Counted from the first letter of the stretch, positions 39,049-48,206 are shown. The stretch is DNA of 64,000 nucleotides from Alphaproteobacteria bacterium (GCA_009779745.1 WRDR01000001.1:124001-188000); one strand, 5' to 3'. Notes: a model not told the origin generated them from the letters alone. Made by a program: numbers and translations.

Positions 39049-40044
39049 TTAGAGAAAAACCGCCCTAATCAGCGCATAAGTGCCGCCGGCGATAAGCATA
39101 GTCATTGGAATCGTGAAAACCCAGGCGCAGACTATATTTCCCACAAGCCCCCATTTTACTGCGGAAAATCTGACGGTCGAACCAACCCCCATGATTGCGG
39201 TAGAAATAATATGCGTAGTGCTGACCGGAATTCCTAATTGCGAAGCAGTCAAAATGATTGCGGAAGCAGAGGTCTCAGCTGCAAATCCGTGAATAGGTTT
39301 AAGTTTAATTACTCGATTGCCGAGCATGTGGATAATTTTCCAACCGCCTGCCGCAGTGCCTAACGCCATTGTCAAGGCGCAAATGAAAATTACCCAAAAC
39401 GGAACATGAAAATCGCTGCCGTCAAGGAATCCGTATGAAATCAACGCTAATGTGATAGTACCTATAGTTTTCTGCGCATCGTTTGATCCGTGGCTGAACG
39501 CCATAGTACCTGCAGAAAACAACTGAAGAATTTTGAATTTTTTGTTTATTCTTTCAGGCATGGATTTTGCAACAATATGCAGCAGCAGCATGAACATGAA
39601 ACCGATGAAAAATCCTAAAATCGGCGAGGAAATCATCGGATAAAAAACTTTATTCATGAACCCTTGAGTTTGTACGACATCAAACCCGCTGTGAACTATT
39701 GAGGCACCGAGCAATCCGCCGATCAGTGCGTGCGAACAGCTTACGGGAAGCCCAAAATACCACGTTATCAAATTCCAAGCTATAGCCCCGATAAGTGCGC
39801 AAAGAATTACTATTTGAGTGACTGATCCTGCGTCAACTATGCCGGCACCGATAGTTTTTGCAACTGCGACTCCGGCAAACGCTCCGAAAAAGTTCAAAAC
39901 CGCGGCAAAAAGAATTGCTTGTCTGGGACTCAAGGTTTTTGTCGATACGACTGTAGCGATTGCGTTGGCTGCATCTTGAAATCCGTTAGTATATTCGAAG
40001 ATTAAAGCCGTGATGATGACTATTATTAACAAAGTTAATTCCAT
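39049..40044 (-). CDS. pit: inorganic phosphate transporter, PiT family
   Basis: The 331-residue protein has about ten membrane helices and both duplicated PiT signatures: NGFQDAANAIATVVSTKTL near the N-terminus and FSHGSNDAQKTIG in the middle. It symports phosphate or metal-phosphate with protons or sodium. An in-frame TTG at 40056 adds four residues. The ATG at 40044 with GGA upstream is preferred. It follows the DUF47 gene by 14 bases. Confidence 0.94.
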   Translation of the reverse strand: MELTLLIIVIITALIFEYTNGFQDAANAIATVVSTKTLSPRQAILFAAVLNFFGAFAGVAVAKTIGAGIVDAGSVTQIVILCALIGAIAWNLITWYFGLPVSCSHALIGGLLGASIVHSGFDVVQTQGFMNKVFYPMISSPILGFFIGFMFMLLLHIVAKSMPERINKKFKILQLFSAGTMAFSHGSNDAQKTIGTITLALISYGFLDGSDFHVPFWVIFICALTMALGTAAGGWKIIHMLGNRVIKLKPIHGFAAETSASAIILTASQLGIPVSTTHIISTAIMGVGSTVRFSAVKWGLVGNIVCAWVFTIPMTMLIAGGTYALIRAVFL

Positions 40045-40058
40045 TTCATCATCCAATA

Positions 40059-40694
40059 CTAGTTGTGTTTCAGCATTATCATTAAGACTTCGTCTGCCAC
40101 GTCATAGCAGCGGTCAAGCGCACTTTCGATGTTCTTGTGAATGTCGCGCAGTTTAATGACGTCCAGAGTGTCAAATTTGCCCGAAAACAGATTATCCAGT
40201 GCATCATGAAAAATTCTATCGCCTAAAGCCTCAATTTCTTTCATCCGATGTTTGCTTTCAGCAGCCTCTTTAAGGTGGCTGAGTTTTTTCAAAAGCCCTA
40301 TTATATGAGCCATTTCTTGTGTGGCTTTCAGAATTGTCTGCGATTGTTTTTTTATATTTTCAGTAGCCTCATTAATGCGATAAAGTTTCATGTAAACGCA
40401 GGCTTTGATAATTTTTTTAGTAACTTTGTGCATAAGCGCATCGAGAGATTGAATGTCCTCTCTGTCGATAGGCGTTATGAAGGTTTTGCTCAGTGTTTGC
40501 AGCGTTTCTTCGGAAATATGAGTACTTTCATGCTTTAGTTTTTTTGCCTGTTCCACAAAATCATCGTTAATGCCCGATTCGCAGACCTTGACAAAAAGCT
40601 CGGCTGCGTCCCGGCAATTTTTGGCAGAAAGTTCGAAAAGATCAAAGAAGATTTGCTGTTTGGGCGGCATTATTTTTTGCAATAAATTTTTCAC
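40059..40694 (-). CDS. DUF47 (PhoU-like) Pit accessory protein
   Basis: The 211-residue all-helical protein begins with FFDLFELSAKNCRDAAELF and contains IEALGDRIFHDALDNLF and DVIKLRDIHKNIESALDRCYDVAD. These are typical of the PhoU-like DUF47/TIGR00153 family encoded just before pit. It probably modulates the transporter on the cytoplasmic side. Confidence 0.93.
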   Translation of the reverse strand: MKNLLQKIMPPKQQIFFDLFELSAKNCRDAAELFVKVCESGINDDFVEQAKKLKHESTHISEETLQTLSKTFITPIDREDIQSLDALMHKVTKKIIKACVYMKLYRINEATENIKKQSQTILKATQEMAHIIGLLKKLSHLKEAAESKHRMKEIEALGDRIFHDALDNLFSGKFDTLDVIKLRDIHKNIESALDRCYDVADEVLMIMLKHN

Positions 40695-40761
40695 GCAGGA
40701 CTCCTTTTGCTTTGGTTAGCTGAATACTAAAGCAAACATAAGGAAAACAAAAGAAATATTT

Positions 40762-41259
40762 TTAGTCCTTGGGGGTATCTGAGAGTTTAGCAACCTGAGC
40801 CTCTCTCCAGTCTGCGATCTTTTTATGCAGGGACGGGTCTGATACTCCTATTATGGAAACTGCCAGCAGTGCTGCGTTTTTGGCTCCTGCCGTGCCTACG
40901 GCCAGCGTTCCTACAGGAATTCCGGCAGGCATTTGAACTATTGACAGCAACGCATCTAGTCCGTCCAGAAATTTCCCGGGCAGAGGCACTCCGAGTACAG
41001 GCAAAGGTGTCATGGCTGCTACTACGCCCGGAAGAGCTGCGGCAACGCCTGCGCCTGTTATGAATACTTTAACGCCTCTGTTGGAAGCTTCTTGAACGTA
41101 CTGCGTCAGATAGGGCAGGCGGCGGTGCGCTGAAATAACTTTTGCCTCATGCGGAATATTGAATTCCTCTAAGACCATGGCTGCGTTCTTCATAATCTCC
41201 CAATCAGATTGGCTTCCCATGATAATTGCTGCTTGAATTTTGTTTGAAATATCAGTCAT
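40762..41259 (-). CDS. purE: 5-(carboxyamino)imidazole ribonucleotide mutase
   Basis: The 165-residue class I PurE has the MGSQSDWEIM nucleotide loop, KVISAHRRLPYL with the catalytic His, and GAGVAAALPGVVAAMTPLPVLGVP. It converts N5-CAIR to CAIR in purine synthesis. purK, often its partner, is not adjacent. Confidence 0.96.
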   Translation of the reverse strand: MTDISNKIQAAIIMGSQSDWEIMKNAAMVLEEFNIPHEAKVISAHRRLPYLTQYVQEASNRGVKVFITGAGVAAALPGVVAAMTPLPVLGVPLPGKFLDGLDALLSIVQMPAGIPVGTLAVGTAGAKNAALLAVSIIGVSDPSLHKKIADWREAQVAKLSDTPKD

Positions 41260-41376
41260 TTATACAGCCTTTCCTTTTATTTATATTAGAGATTAACCTG
41301 ATTTTCACTGATTTAGTGTATAGTACAATATTATTATTAAGTATATCATTTATTTTATATTTTTGGCGATTTTGTT

Positions 41377-41973
41377 ATGGACGATTTAAAAAAACTAGAA
41401 AATCTTTTTGATTTTAACCTTTTGGACAAATACCAATTAGAGGCTTTGGAGAACTTAGCCTCTGAGGTGAGCCTTCTTAAGAGAAAAAACGAAGCTCTGT
41501 TGAAAAAAGTTCAAGAGTATGAACAGCAGGAAGGGGCTTCCGCTATCTTGTCTCATAACGACTTCAACCGGGAAGTTGCCCGTATGCTGGCGTTTGACGA
41601 GAGATACGGGGGGACCACCAGCATATTGTATTTTGACTTTTCCGGACTTGAAAAACTCTCTGACACAAAAGAGGCTGTTTACAGAGATTTTGTGAAAGCT
41701 ATATCCGATACTCTTGTTTCTCATGTAAGAAAATCAGATATAGTAGGCAGAGTCGCTAAAAGCGAATTCGGAATACTGCTGCTTAGATGTGAAAATGATT
41801 TTGCTTGGAGTAAGGCCAGAATTCTGGCGGCTTTGCTGGAAGAGGCTCTTTTTTATGTAAGCAATGCTCATAACGAAACTCTGAAAATCAGCTATGGAGC
41901 CTATACCTTTGGAGAAAAAGAAACCGCTCTTTCCGGGCTGAAAAAAGCAGCTAAGGCTCTTACAAGTGTTTAA
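41377..41973 (+). CDS. degenerate GGDEF-domain protein
   Basis: The 198-residue protein has an N-terminal coiled coil (about 10-50). A GGDEF-like fold follows (SHNDFNREVARML, TTSILYFDFSGLEKL, SDIVGRVAKSEFGILLLRC). Where active diguanylate cyclases have GG(D/E)EF it reads AKSEF, so cyclic-di-GMP synthesis is not expected. It may act as a binding or scaffold protein. No signal peptide. Confidence 0.75.
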   Translation: MDDLKKLENLFDFNLLDKYQLEALENLASEVSLLKRKNEALLKKVQEYEQQEGASAILSHNDFNREVARMLAFDERYGGTTSILYFDFSGLEKLSDTKEAVYRDFVKAISDTLVSHVRKSDIVGRVAKSEFGILLLRCENDFAWSKARILAALLEEALFYVSNAHNETLKISYGAYTFGEKETALSGLKKAAKALTSV

Positions 41974-42038
41974 TGGGGGTTTACAAAGGAACTCTGATTG
42001 TCTATATGTAGCACAACAATTTTTATGCGGGAAATAAA

Positions 42039-42368
42039 ATGAGACGCAAAAGCAAATCCGGCAAGACAACTCCGATTGAAACAAAACAGCTTCAAGACCC
42101 AGAGCACTTTGTTACAAGCCAGCTTGATGTTGACGGCGTAAACGATTACATCAGGCTGCTTCGCTCTCCGTTCAAAATATTCTGGCTGAACATTTTCATC
42201 GGCGTAGCACGAGGACTCGGCTTTACGGTTGGAACAGCCGTTGTGCTGGCGATAGTATACAAGCTGCTCAAACACATGATCTCAATGAACATTCCCTATA
42301 TTACAGAAATGCTGCGCGAATTTCTCGAAACAATCCAGCCCGTAACCGGAGGAAGTCCGGGGTTTTAG
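42039..42368 (+). CDS. DUF5665-like membrane protein
   Basis: The 109-residue protein has a basic N-terminus, one long hydrophobic segment (FWLNIFIGVARGLGFTVGTAVVLA, about 50-74), and a C-terminal amphipathic region. FWLNxxxGxARGLGF is typical of DUF5665. Function unknown. It follows the GGDEF-like gene by 65 bases. Confidence 0.7.
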   Translation: MRRKSKSGKTTPIETKQLQDPEHFVTSQLDVDGVNDYIRLLRSPFKIFWLNIFIGVARGLGFTVGTAVVLAIVYKLLKHMISMNIPYITEMLREFLETIQPVTGGSPGF

Positions 42369-42546
42369 AGCATATCACTTTTGCTCGATATTCCAACGCT
42401 ATATTACCGGACTATGCCCTCACTATCTGTAATTTCTTAAGTTTTTAAAAGTTTTCATATTGCATTAAATAGTGTTACGATGTTAGTATATATGCAAATT
42501 ATAGTTATTTAACATTTTTTAAACTAACTAATTTTTTGAGATTAAA

Positions 42547-43638
42547 ATGCATATTCCAAACCATGTTTTGACCGATGCCGTGATGAAGCTGCGTGAAAAT
42601 ACGCCGTATTTCGAGGCACCGCTCCGCACATGGCAGAACGCGGGATTGCTGCAAATCAACTTGGTGACATCGGGCTGCCGGAACGCCTGCTCGATGTGTA
42701 ATTATGTCCGCAAAGACCGGGTTATGGACGAAAAGCAGGTCATGTACGAAATGGCTCGTGCGTTTGATTCCGCAAAACATCCTTATGACAGGGTTTTGCT
42801 TGGCACATTCGGCAGCATTCTGGATCCGCTTGAATCTCCAAGGAATGTCGTCGGCAAAATGCTTGACTATGTCGCAGAAAATCACACTGGCACTGTAATT
42901 TTGGAAACGCACTGCACCACAATAGACGACAAAACTCTGGACTGGGTGCGTGAACGGCTTGGAGACCGCAAAATCGCGATTGAAATGGGGCTGGAATCAT
43001 CAGATTCATATGTGCAGAACAAAATTTTGAACAAAAATATAAGCAATAACGCATTCAGACAGGCCATCGACACCATTCATAAGCATGATATGCTTGCTAG
43101 TGCGAATGTGCTTGTTGGCGGGCCGGTTATGAACACTGCGGAAATCATGAAATATGCAATCCAGACTGCGCGCGACGCAGTTGCATGGGGCTGCGATGAT
43201 ATAATCCTGTTTCCATTGAACATAAAGCCTTATACGCTGACAGAATGGCTGTATGAACGTGATATGTGTCTGCCTGTATCAATGCATACATTTCACCGCG
43301 TGCTGGAGACATTGGTGCAAGACACACCTGTTGCATGGAAGCTGCATACTGCATGGTACGGCGACCATCAACATGGTGACGTGATAACAGCCTCTGCTCC
43401 GGTGTGCTGCAAAAAATGCGAGCCGGAATTCGTCGAATTTAACCGACAGCTGAATAGAACGTTTGGCATGCCGGATCGTGCCGCAGTCCTGCAGGAAATG
43501 TTTGCTAACTTCAAAGTTCCAGACTGCGGCTGTGCGGATATCACCTATGAATTAGCCCCCCCCCCCTTAAGTTTGGAAGCACGCACCAGAATTATGGTAG
43601 GCACAGTGAAAAAGCAGCTTTTACAGGCTAATTATTAG
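42547..43638 (+). CDS. radical SAM protein, Elp3/RaSEA-like
   Basis: The 363-residue enzyme has the [4Fe-4S] motif CRNACSMC (CX3CX2C) at about 45-52. Downstream lie radical SAM elements (VILETHCTTID, IAIEMGLESSDSYVQN, ANVLVGGP). Extra Cys near the C-terminus (VCCKKCEPEF, DCGC) may bind a metal. The arrangement recalls TIGR01210/RaSEA and other Elp3-like tRNA-modifying enzymes, but the substrate is not clear. It looks richer in GC than its AT-rich upstream region. An 11-base poly-C run at 43556-43566 encodes Ala-Pro-Pro-Pro about 25 residues before the end. Confidence 0.75.
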   Translation: MHIPNHVLTDAVMKLRENTPYFEAPLRTWQNAGLLQINLVTSGCRNACSMCNYVRKDRVMDEKQVMYEMARAFDSAKHPYDRVLLGTFGSILDPLESPRNVVGKMLDYVAENHTGTVILETHCTTIDDKTLDWVRERLGDRKIAIEMGLESSDSYVQNKILNKNISNNAFRQAIDTIHKHDMLASANVLVGGPVMNTAEIMKYAIQTARDAVAWGCDDIILFPLNIKPYTLTEWLYERDMCLPVSMHTFHRVLETLVQDTPVAWKLHTAWYGDHQHGDVITASAPVCCKKCEPEFVEFNRQLNRTFGMPDRAAVLQEMFANFKVPDCGCADITYELAPPPLSLEARTRIMVGTVKKQLLQANY

Positions 43639-43760
43639 CAATGTTATCACGACACTCTTAAAAAGCGCAGAAACGTGTGTTTTCGAACTTGCAGATGGAA
43701 GGGGCAAGTCTTAGATATTCCTTGAGAAAACCGATGGCTTGCCGCCCGAAGCTCCGAAGG

Positions 43761-43810
43761 GTGGCGTCCCCTACGGGATTCGAACCCGTGTTACCACCGT
43801 GAAAGGGTGA
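43761..43810. repeat. att repeat, left copy (3' part of tRNA-Glu)
   Basis: These 50 bases are identical to 56601-56650, the 3' part of tRNA-Glu from the anticodon stem through CCA. Sequence identity ends abruptly after 43810. This copy has no 5' tRNA half, so it is the displaced end of the attachment site. Confidence 0.95.
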
Positions 43811-43828
43811 AATCCACACATTTTCCCT

Positions 43829-43955
43829 TGCTTCCCGAAAAATCATTTTTTACGCTATTGCTTGATTTTTATGGAGTTTTTTGTTTACTAAAAGGAGAAT
43901 GCCGGGTACAATGTCGACTGGTTTTTGCTTCCCAGTGCTTCCCATATGCTTCCCA
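43829..43955. other. integrase arm-type sites, left end (TGCTTCCCA repeats)
   Basis: TGCTTCCCG lies at 43829-43837, and TGCTTCCCA at 43926-43934, 43936-43944 and 43947-43955, spaced 10 and 11 bases. The same 20-base pair of sites recurs at 56522-56541 near the other att. They lie between the att core and the integrase start, as expected for arm-binding sites. Confidence 0.75.
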
Positions 43956-43970
43956 GAAAGGATTTCACCT

Positions 43971-45176
43971 ATGCCAAAGATAACCAAAAAGTTTGTTGAT
44001 ACTCTCAAGCCAAAAAGCGGTGATACCATTCATTGGGATTCTGATATATCGCGTTTTGGAGTTAGGGTAAGGGGAGAATCCATGTCCTATATCCTGCAAT
44101 ACAGAAATCACGAAGGCAGGACTAAACGGCTGACACTTGGAAAAACTACAGTGCTGACACCGGAACAAGCCCGCAAACTGGCACAAGATAAAAACGCAGA
44201 TATACAAAAGGGATTAGACCCCTCTTATGCAAAGCAAGAACAAAGAAAAGCTCTCAATATATCTGAACTTTGCGAACTGTATTTGGACGAGGGGATTTCT
44301 CATAAACGACTGTCTACAATTCGCAATGATAAACTGCGTATCAGCAGGCATATAATCCCGCTTATAGGTTCTTGCTCTGTAAAATCTTTAGACAGAGCCA
44401 CTATAGAAAAAATGATGTTGAATATTGTAAAAGGCAAAATCCCTGTCGAGGCTTCAAAACGCCCTCTTGGCGGCAATACTGCGGCTACAAGAAGCGTTAC
44501 TTTACTAGGAGCTATATTAGAGTTTGCCAGAAGGAGGGGAATTATTACAATGAATCCTGCTCACGGAATCAAAAAACCAAAAGACAATAAGCGGGACGTG
44601 TTTTTGACTTTGGAAGAATTGGAAGTATTCGGGAAGGCATTAAAGCAAGCGGAAAAGCACGGAGAGGACAAATCGGCACTGAAAGCAATCCGCCTGCTTG
44701 CATTAACAGGCTGCAGAAAAACAGAAATACTTTCTTTGGAATGGTCATTTGTGGATTTGAAAGAGAAGTGCTTTCGCTTTGCAGATACTAAAACAGGCAA
44801 ACAAACACGACCATTCGGACAAGGGGCGTTAGATGTTTTACATGACTTGCAGCACAGCGGCAAATGGGTATTTCCTTCCGGCAAAACGGATAGTTATTTT
44901 ATTAATTTGACGAAAGTGTTTCATAGAGTATTGGCAATCGCGCATACACTTTCGCCTGAAATCAAAGACAAACGAATATCCTTACACACATTACGGCATA
45001 CATTCGCAAGTACAGCCGCACAAATGGGTTATTCAGAATTGACGATAGCAGGCTTGCTTGGTCATAGATTAGGAGGAGTTACCAACCGCTATTCTCACCT
45101 GCCTGATAAATCACTGATAATGGCGGCTGATAGTATTTCTTCGGCTATCGCTGATGTTTTGGCAAGAAAGAAATAG
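43971..45176 (+). CDS. int: tyrosine recombinase / integrase
   Basis: The 401-residue protein has an N-terminal DUF4102-type arm-binding domain (FVDTLKPKSGDTIHWDSDI..GVRVR), a core-binding domain, and a catalytic domain. Catalytic residues are R249 (TGCRKTE), a Lys near 274-277, H339 and R342 (HTLRHT), H365 (LLGH) and nucleophile Y374. The ATG at 43971 with AAAGGA upstream gives the family-like MPKITKKFVD start. An earlier in-frame start at 43881 would translate through the arm sites and is rejected. It catalyses integration at tRNA-Glu. Confidence 0.95.
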   Translation: MPKITKKFVDTLKPKSGDTIHWDSDISRFGVRVRGESMSYILQYRNHEGRTKRLTLGKTTVLTPEQARKLAQDKNADIQKGLDPSYAKQEQRKALNISELCELYLDEGISHKRLSTIRNDKLRISRHIIPLIGSCSVKSLDRATIEKMMLNIVKGKIPVEASKRPLGGNTAATRSVTLLGAILEFARRRGIITMNPAHGIKKPKDNKRDVFLTLEELEVFGKALKQAEKHGEDKSALKAIRLLALTGCRKTEILSLEWSFVDLKEKCFRFADTKTGKQTRPFGQGALDVLHDLQHSGKWVFPSGKTDSYFINLTKVFHRVLAIAHTLSPEIKDKRISLHTLRHTFASTAAQMGYSELTIAGLLGHRLGGVTNRYSHLPDKSLIMAADSISSAIADVLARKK

Positions 45177-45284
45177 TCATAAGGGAGAGCGTGCGGAGTA
45201 TGGTAAATAGCTTTTGAAATTACTGTCAGAAAACCGACAAAAAAAGAAAGAAATTTCAGGGAAATCAAAGCGTTACCCGCATTA

Positions 45285-45334
45285 AATCCAAAAACCTGCA
45301 AAAATTATCAAGTTTTTGGATTGAAGTCCAAAAA
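45285..45334. repeat. AATCCAAAAA inverted repeats before the ATPase promoter
   Basis: AATCCAAAAA at 45285-45294 and TTTTTGGATT at 45313-45322 are perfect inverted copies. A third, TCCAAAAA, lies at 45327-45334. They immediately precede the promoter of the ATPase gene and could be an operator or the int terminator region. Confidence 0.5.
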
Positions 45335-45343
45335 ACCTTGTAA

Positions 45344-45371
45344 TTGGCAAACTTTTGGTATATAATATAAT
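45344..45371 (+). promoter_or_regulatory. promoter of the AAA_14 ATPase gene
   Basis: TTGGCA at 45344-45349 is followed after 16 bases by TATAAT at 45366-45371, 17 bases before the ATPase ATG. A second TATAAT overlaps at 45361-45366. Confidence 0.55.
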
Positions 45372-45387
45372 AAAACAGGAGCCTGCC

Positions 45388-46605
45388 ATGATAGAAAGAC
45401 CCGAATATATAAAAAAACTGCTGACTTTTAAGGATAAAAAGATAGTAAAAATCATTACCGGCGTGCGGCGTTGCGGCAAGTCAACTATGTTCGAGCTTTA
45501 TCAGGAAGAGCTTAAACAACAAGGTGTAAAACCCGGGCAAATCCAAAGCATAAACCTTGAAGACTTGGATAATGAGCCGCTTAAAGATTATCACAGGCTT
45601 TATGAACAAATAACCAAAAATCTGATACCAAACGTTCAAAATTATGTGTTCTTAGACGAAGTACAAGTTGTTCCCGAGTTCGGACAGGTTGTGAACAGCC
45701 TTTATTTAAAAAGCAATGTTGATATTTATCTCACTGGTTCTAATTCCAAAATCCAATCAAAGGATATTGCCAGCAAGATAGAGCGCGAATATGTTACTAT
45801 TCCTATGTTTCCGCTGTCGTTTAAGGAATATCTGACTGCCCGTGATTCTGTAAGTTCAGGAAATCTGGACAGCTTATACGATGACTATTTGATGTACAGT
45901 TCATTTCCGCGGGCACTCAGTTTCAAAACCGCTGCTAACAGTTGGGACAAAGCGGCAGTCCGTCAGTACCTGTATGATTTATACGACAAGATAGTTCTTA
46001 AAGACATAGTGGAAAACAAAAACATATCGGACACAAGCCGTCTTGAATCAGTTATCAAGTTTATGGCGGATAATATAAGCAAGGAAACGTCTATAAATAA
46101 TATAGCAAACACAATGACTACGCACGGGCGGAAAATAGACAACAAAACAGTTGAAAGCTATATTGAAGCGTTTTGCGATAGTTTTGTTCTTTATAAAGCA
46201 AACAGATATGATGTTAAAGGCAAAGAAATATTAAAAACGCTGAATAAGTATTACTTGGTTGACCTTGGTTTGCGCTATTTACTCTTGGGCGACAAGAAGA
46301 CTGACAGCGGAAAAATGCTTGAAAATGTCGTATATTTAGAACTTCTGCGCCGCGGATACAATGTTTATATAGGCAAAGTTGACCGGAAAGAAGTTGACTT
46401 TGTTGCCGAAGGAGCGAATGGCACAGAATATTACCAGATATCTGATACTATACTGGACGAAGACACTTTTGCACGGGAGATTTCGTCATTAGAAGTAATA
46501 GACGACCATAATCCGAAGTTTATTTTGACTCGAGATTATGATACTTCGTCATATAAGGGCATAAGAATCCAAAATGTTTTGAAGTGGCTTGCAGGGCAGA
46601 AATAA
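45388..46605 (+). CDS. ATPase, AAA_14 with DUF4143 domain
   Basis: The 405-residue protein has Walker A GVRRCGKST at 25-33 and Walker B YVFLDEVQ near residue 92. The C-terminal DUF4143 region includes YLVDLGLRYLLLG, MLENVVYLELLRRGYNVYIGK and KEVDFVAEG (a restriction-nuclease-like patch). The cellular role of this family is unclear. The ATG at 45388 with GGAG upstream gives the family-like start. It is flanked by the integrase 3' end on one side and a duplicate of that end on the other. Confidence 0.9.
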   Translation: MIERPEYIKKLLTFKDKKIVKIITGVRRCGKSTMFELYQEELKQQGVKPGQIQSINLEDLDNEPLKDYHRLYEQITKNLIPNVQNYVFLDEVQVVPEFGQVVNSLYLKSNVDIYLTGSNSKIQSKDIASKIEREYVTIPMFPLSFKEYLTARDSVSSGNLDSLYDDYLMYSSFPRALSFKTAANSWDKAAVRQYLYDLYDKIVLKDIVENKNISDTSRLESVIKFMADNISKETSINNIANTMTTHGRKIDNKTVESYIEAFCDSFVLYKANRYDVKGKEILKTLNKYYLVDLGLRYLLLGDKKTDSGKMLENVVYLELLRRGYNVYIGKVDRKEVDFVAEGANGTEYYQISDTILDEDTFAREISSLEVIDDHNPKFILTRDYDTSSYKGIRIQNVLKWLAGQK

Positions 46606-46643
46606 AGCTTTCGGAATACAAAAACGAAAGCAGGACACCGCAT

Positions 46644-46697
46644 GAAGCTGATAGTATTTCTTTGGCTATCGCCTATGCTTTGGTAGGAAGCAAATAA
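46644..46697 (+). pseudogene. relic of an integrase 3' end
   Basis: The frame reads EADSISLAIAYALVGSK followed by a stop, matching the end of the intact integrase (AADSISSAIADVLARKK, stop). DNA matches in most positions over about 54 bases. The rest of the second integrase is missing. Confidence 0.75.
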
Positions 46698-46824
46698 TCC
46701 TATTAACCATATATTTTCCTTTATTCCGTCTATAAGCAACCAATCTTTAACGAATCCTTAATTTTTCTTTTTACTTTCGGGATTTTGTGGTAAGAATATA
46801 GGAAATAGTTAAGGATATATTGAA

Positions 46825-47829
46825 ATGAAAGAACAGAAAAAATTACCGGAAGATTTAGGAAGCATAGACATAACATGGCAATCTGATGATTCGTCAATAT
46901 TTAAAGTATTTTTATGTGGGTTTAAAGATAATGATTATGTTTCCAATGGCGAGTATATTGAAATAGGAACACCCGGCAATGAAAGCGAGTGCGTTGCTGG
47001 CGAAATAGTATGTTTTGATGATGAACCTTCCATATTCATACAAGATATAAAGTGGCTTCAAAAAACCGGAAAATATTCTGATTATGATATTGCCAAACAC
47101 ATTATAAAAACCGCATATATTACAGCACTAAAGAAAAACGATTTGTATGCACTAGCGCACGAAAAAGACTTTATTTCGCTTTATGATGTTAAGCCTTCAG
47201 GTCGTCCGGCAAAAGATCTTATGGTAAAAGCATTAAAACATAAATTTGAAAATAGCTTAAATGATGATCAAATAGAATGGCTTTTGCTAAGATATGACCG
47301 CAATATGCCTCGTTCAGAAAAATATCTTATAGAACCGACTAATGAAAGCAAAGAGCATGATGTCAGGTCTAGGTATTTCGTATTAAAATCTGGAGTTGAT
47401 AAAAATAAATCACGCAATTTTTTGAAAGATTCTGGTGATTTTGCAGGCTATGCAGATAATGGGATTTTTTGGGAAGATTTTCATATTTTAGATTCAATGC
47501 AATACGGTTGGAATGGACAAGGGCTTAAAGTTAAAGAAATAATACCGTTTTTTAAAGGAATACAAAAAGTTAAAAATTACGGCGAATTACTTGTTACAAA
47601 AAATGGAGACAAGTATATTGACGAAAAAGAACTTGAAGTTGATGAGTTTCCAGATGAAGAGATAATTAAAAACAGGATATTTTCATATATTCGCGATCCT
47701 ATGCATAATCAGGGCTATACAAGCAAACAAATACAAACAGTTGTAGATTATGTTGCTGATAATGTGCTGCCGACAATACGCAAGGGACTTATTTATGCAG
47801 CAGATTGCTTGAATCAGCAAAAATTATAA
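46825..47829 (+). CDS. hypothetical protein, 334 aa
   Basis: I recognise no family. The acidic soluble protein has an N-terminal mixed beta region (about 1-70), a helical middle, and a C-terminal helical segment (KQIQTVVDYVADNVLPTIRKGLIYAA). No signal peptide or membrane helix. AAGGA precedes the ATG. The sequence is strongly AT-rich and lies in the element cargo next to another unknown gene. Confidence 0.75.
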   Translation: MKEQKKLPEDLGSIDITWQSDDSSIFKVFLCGFKDNDYVSNGEYIEIGTPGNESECVAGEIVCFDDEPSIFIQDIKWLQKTGKYSDYDIAKHIIKTAYITALKKNDLYALAHEKDFISLYDVKPSGRPAKDLMVKALKHKFENSLNDDQIEWLLLRYDRNMPRSEKYLIEPTNESKEHDVRSRYFVLKSGVDKNKSRNFLKDSGDFAGYADNGIFWEDFHILDSMQYGWNGQGLKVKEIIPFFKGIQKVKNYGELLVTKNGDKYIDEKELEVDEFPDEEIIKNRIFSYIRDPMHNQGYTSKQIQTVVDYVADNVLPTIRKGLIYAADCLNQQKL

Positions 47830-47942
47830 GAATTACATAAATAGTTTAATAAAATATTAACCGCTCCTGTGCTATAATTGAGTTTATAGGTTGGTTCAAA
47901 TTTTATTTGAATTTTTATAAAACCAGTATAGCAGAGGCATAT

Positions 47943-48206
47943 ATGGTTAGTGTTCCACATTCTTTGAATGAAAAAGAGATGTGGGCTCTTTTTGTCAAAT
48001 ATTGTGAAAATTTATCCGATCATGAACGCAAAAAATTATATCAGGCGTTAGGGGTGAGAGTGAGTGATAAAGATGATCATATAGATACAAGCTCTCTACA
48101 AGACCGTGCTTTATGCGGGCGATGTTCAAATGCTGATGACAATGCAGAAACGTTTGGACAATTTATCGGAAGAGACTTTCGATGCCATATACAAATTGGC
48201 TCTTAG
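47943..48206 (+). CDS. hypothetical protein, 5' part of a frameshifted gene
   Basis: From the ATG at 47943 (AGAGG upstream) the frame encodes 87 residues. It begins MVSVPHSLNEKEMWALFVKY and ends in low-quality sequence after DDHIDTSS. The next gene's frame continues sensibly from the same spot (LYKTVLYAGDVQM). The most likely explanation is a one-base insertion in the CTCTCT run near 48091-48098. Family unknown. Confidence 0.5.
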   Translation: MVSVPHSLNEKEMWALFVKYCENLSDHERKKLYQALGVRVSDKDDHIDTSSLQDRALCGRCSNADDNAETFGQFIGRDFRCHIQIGS

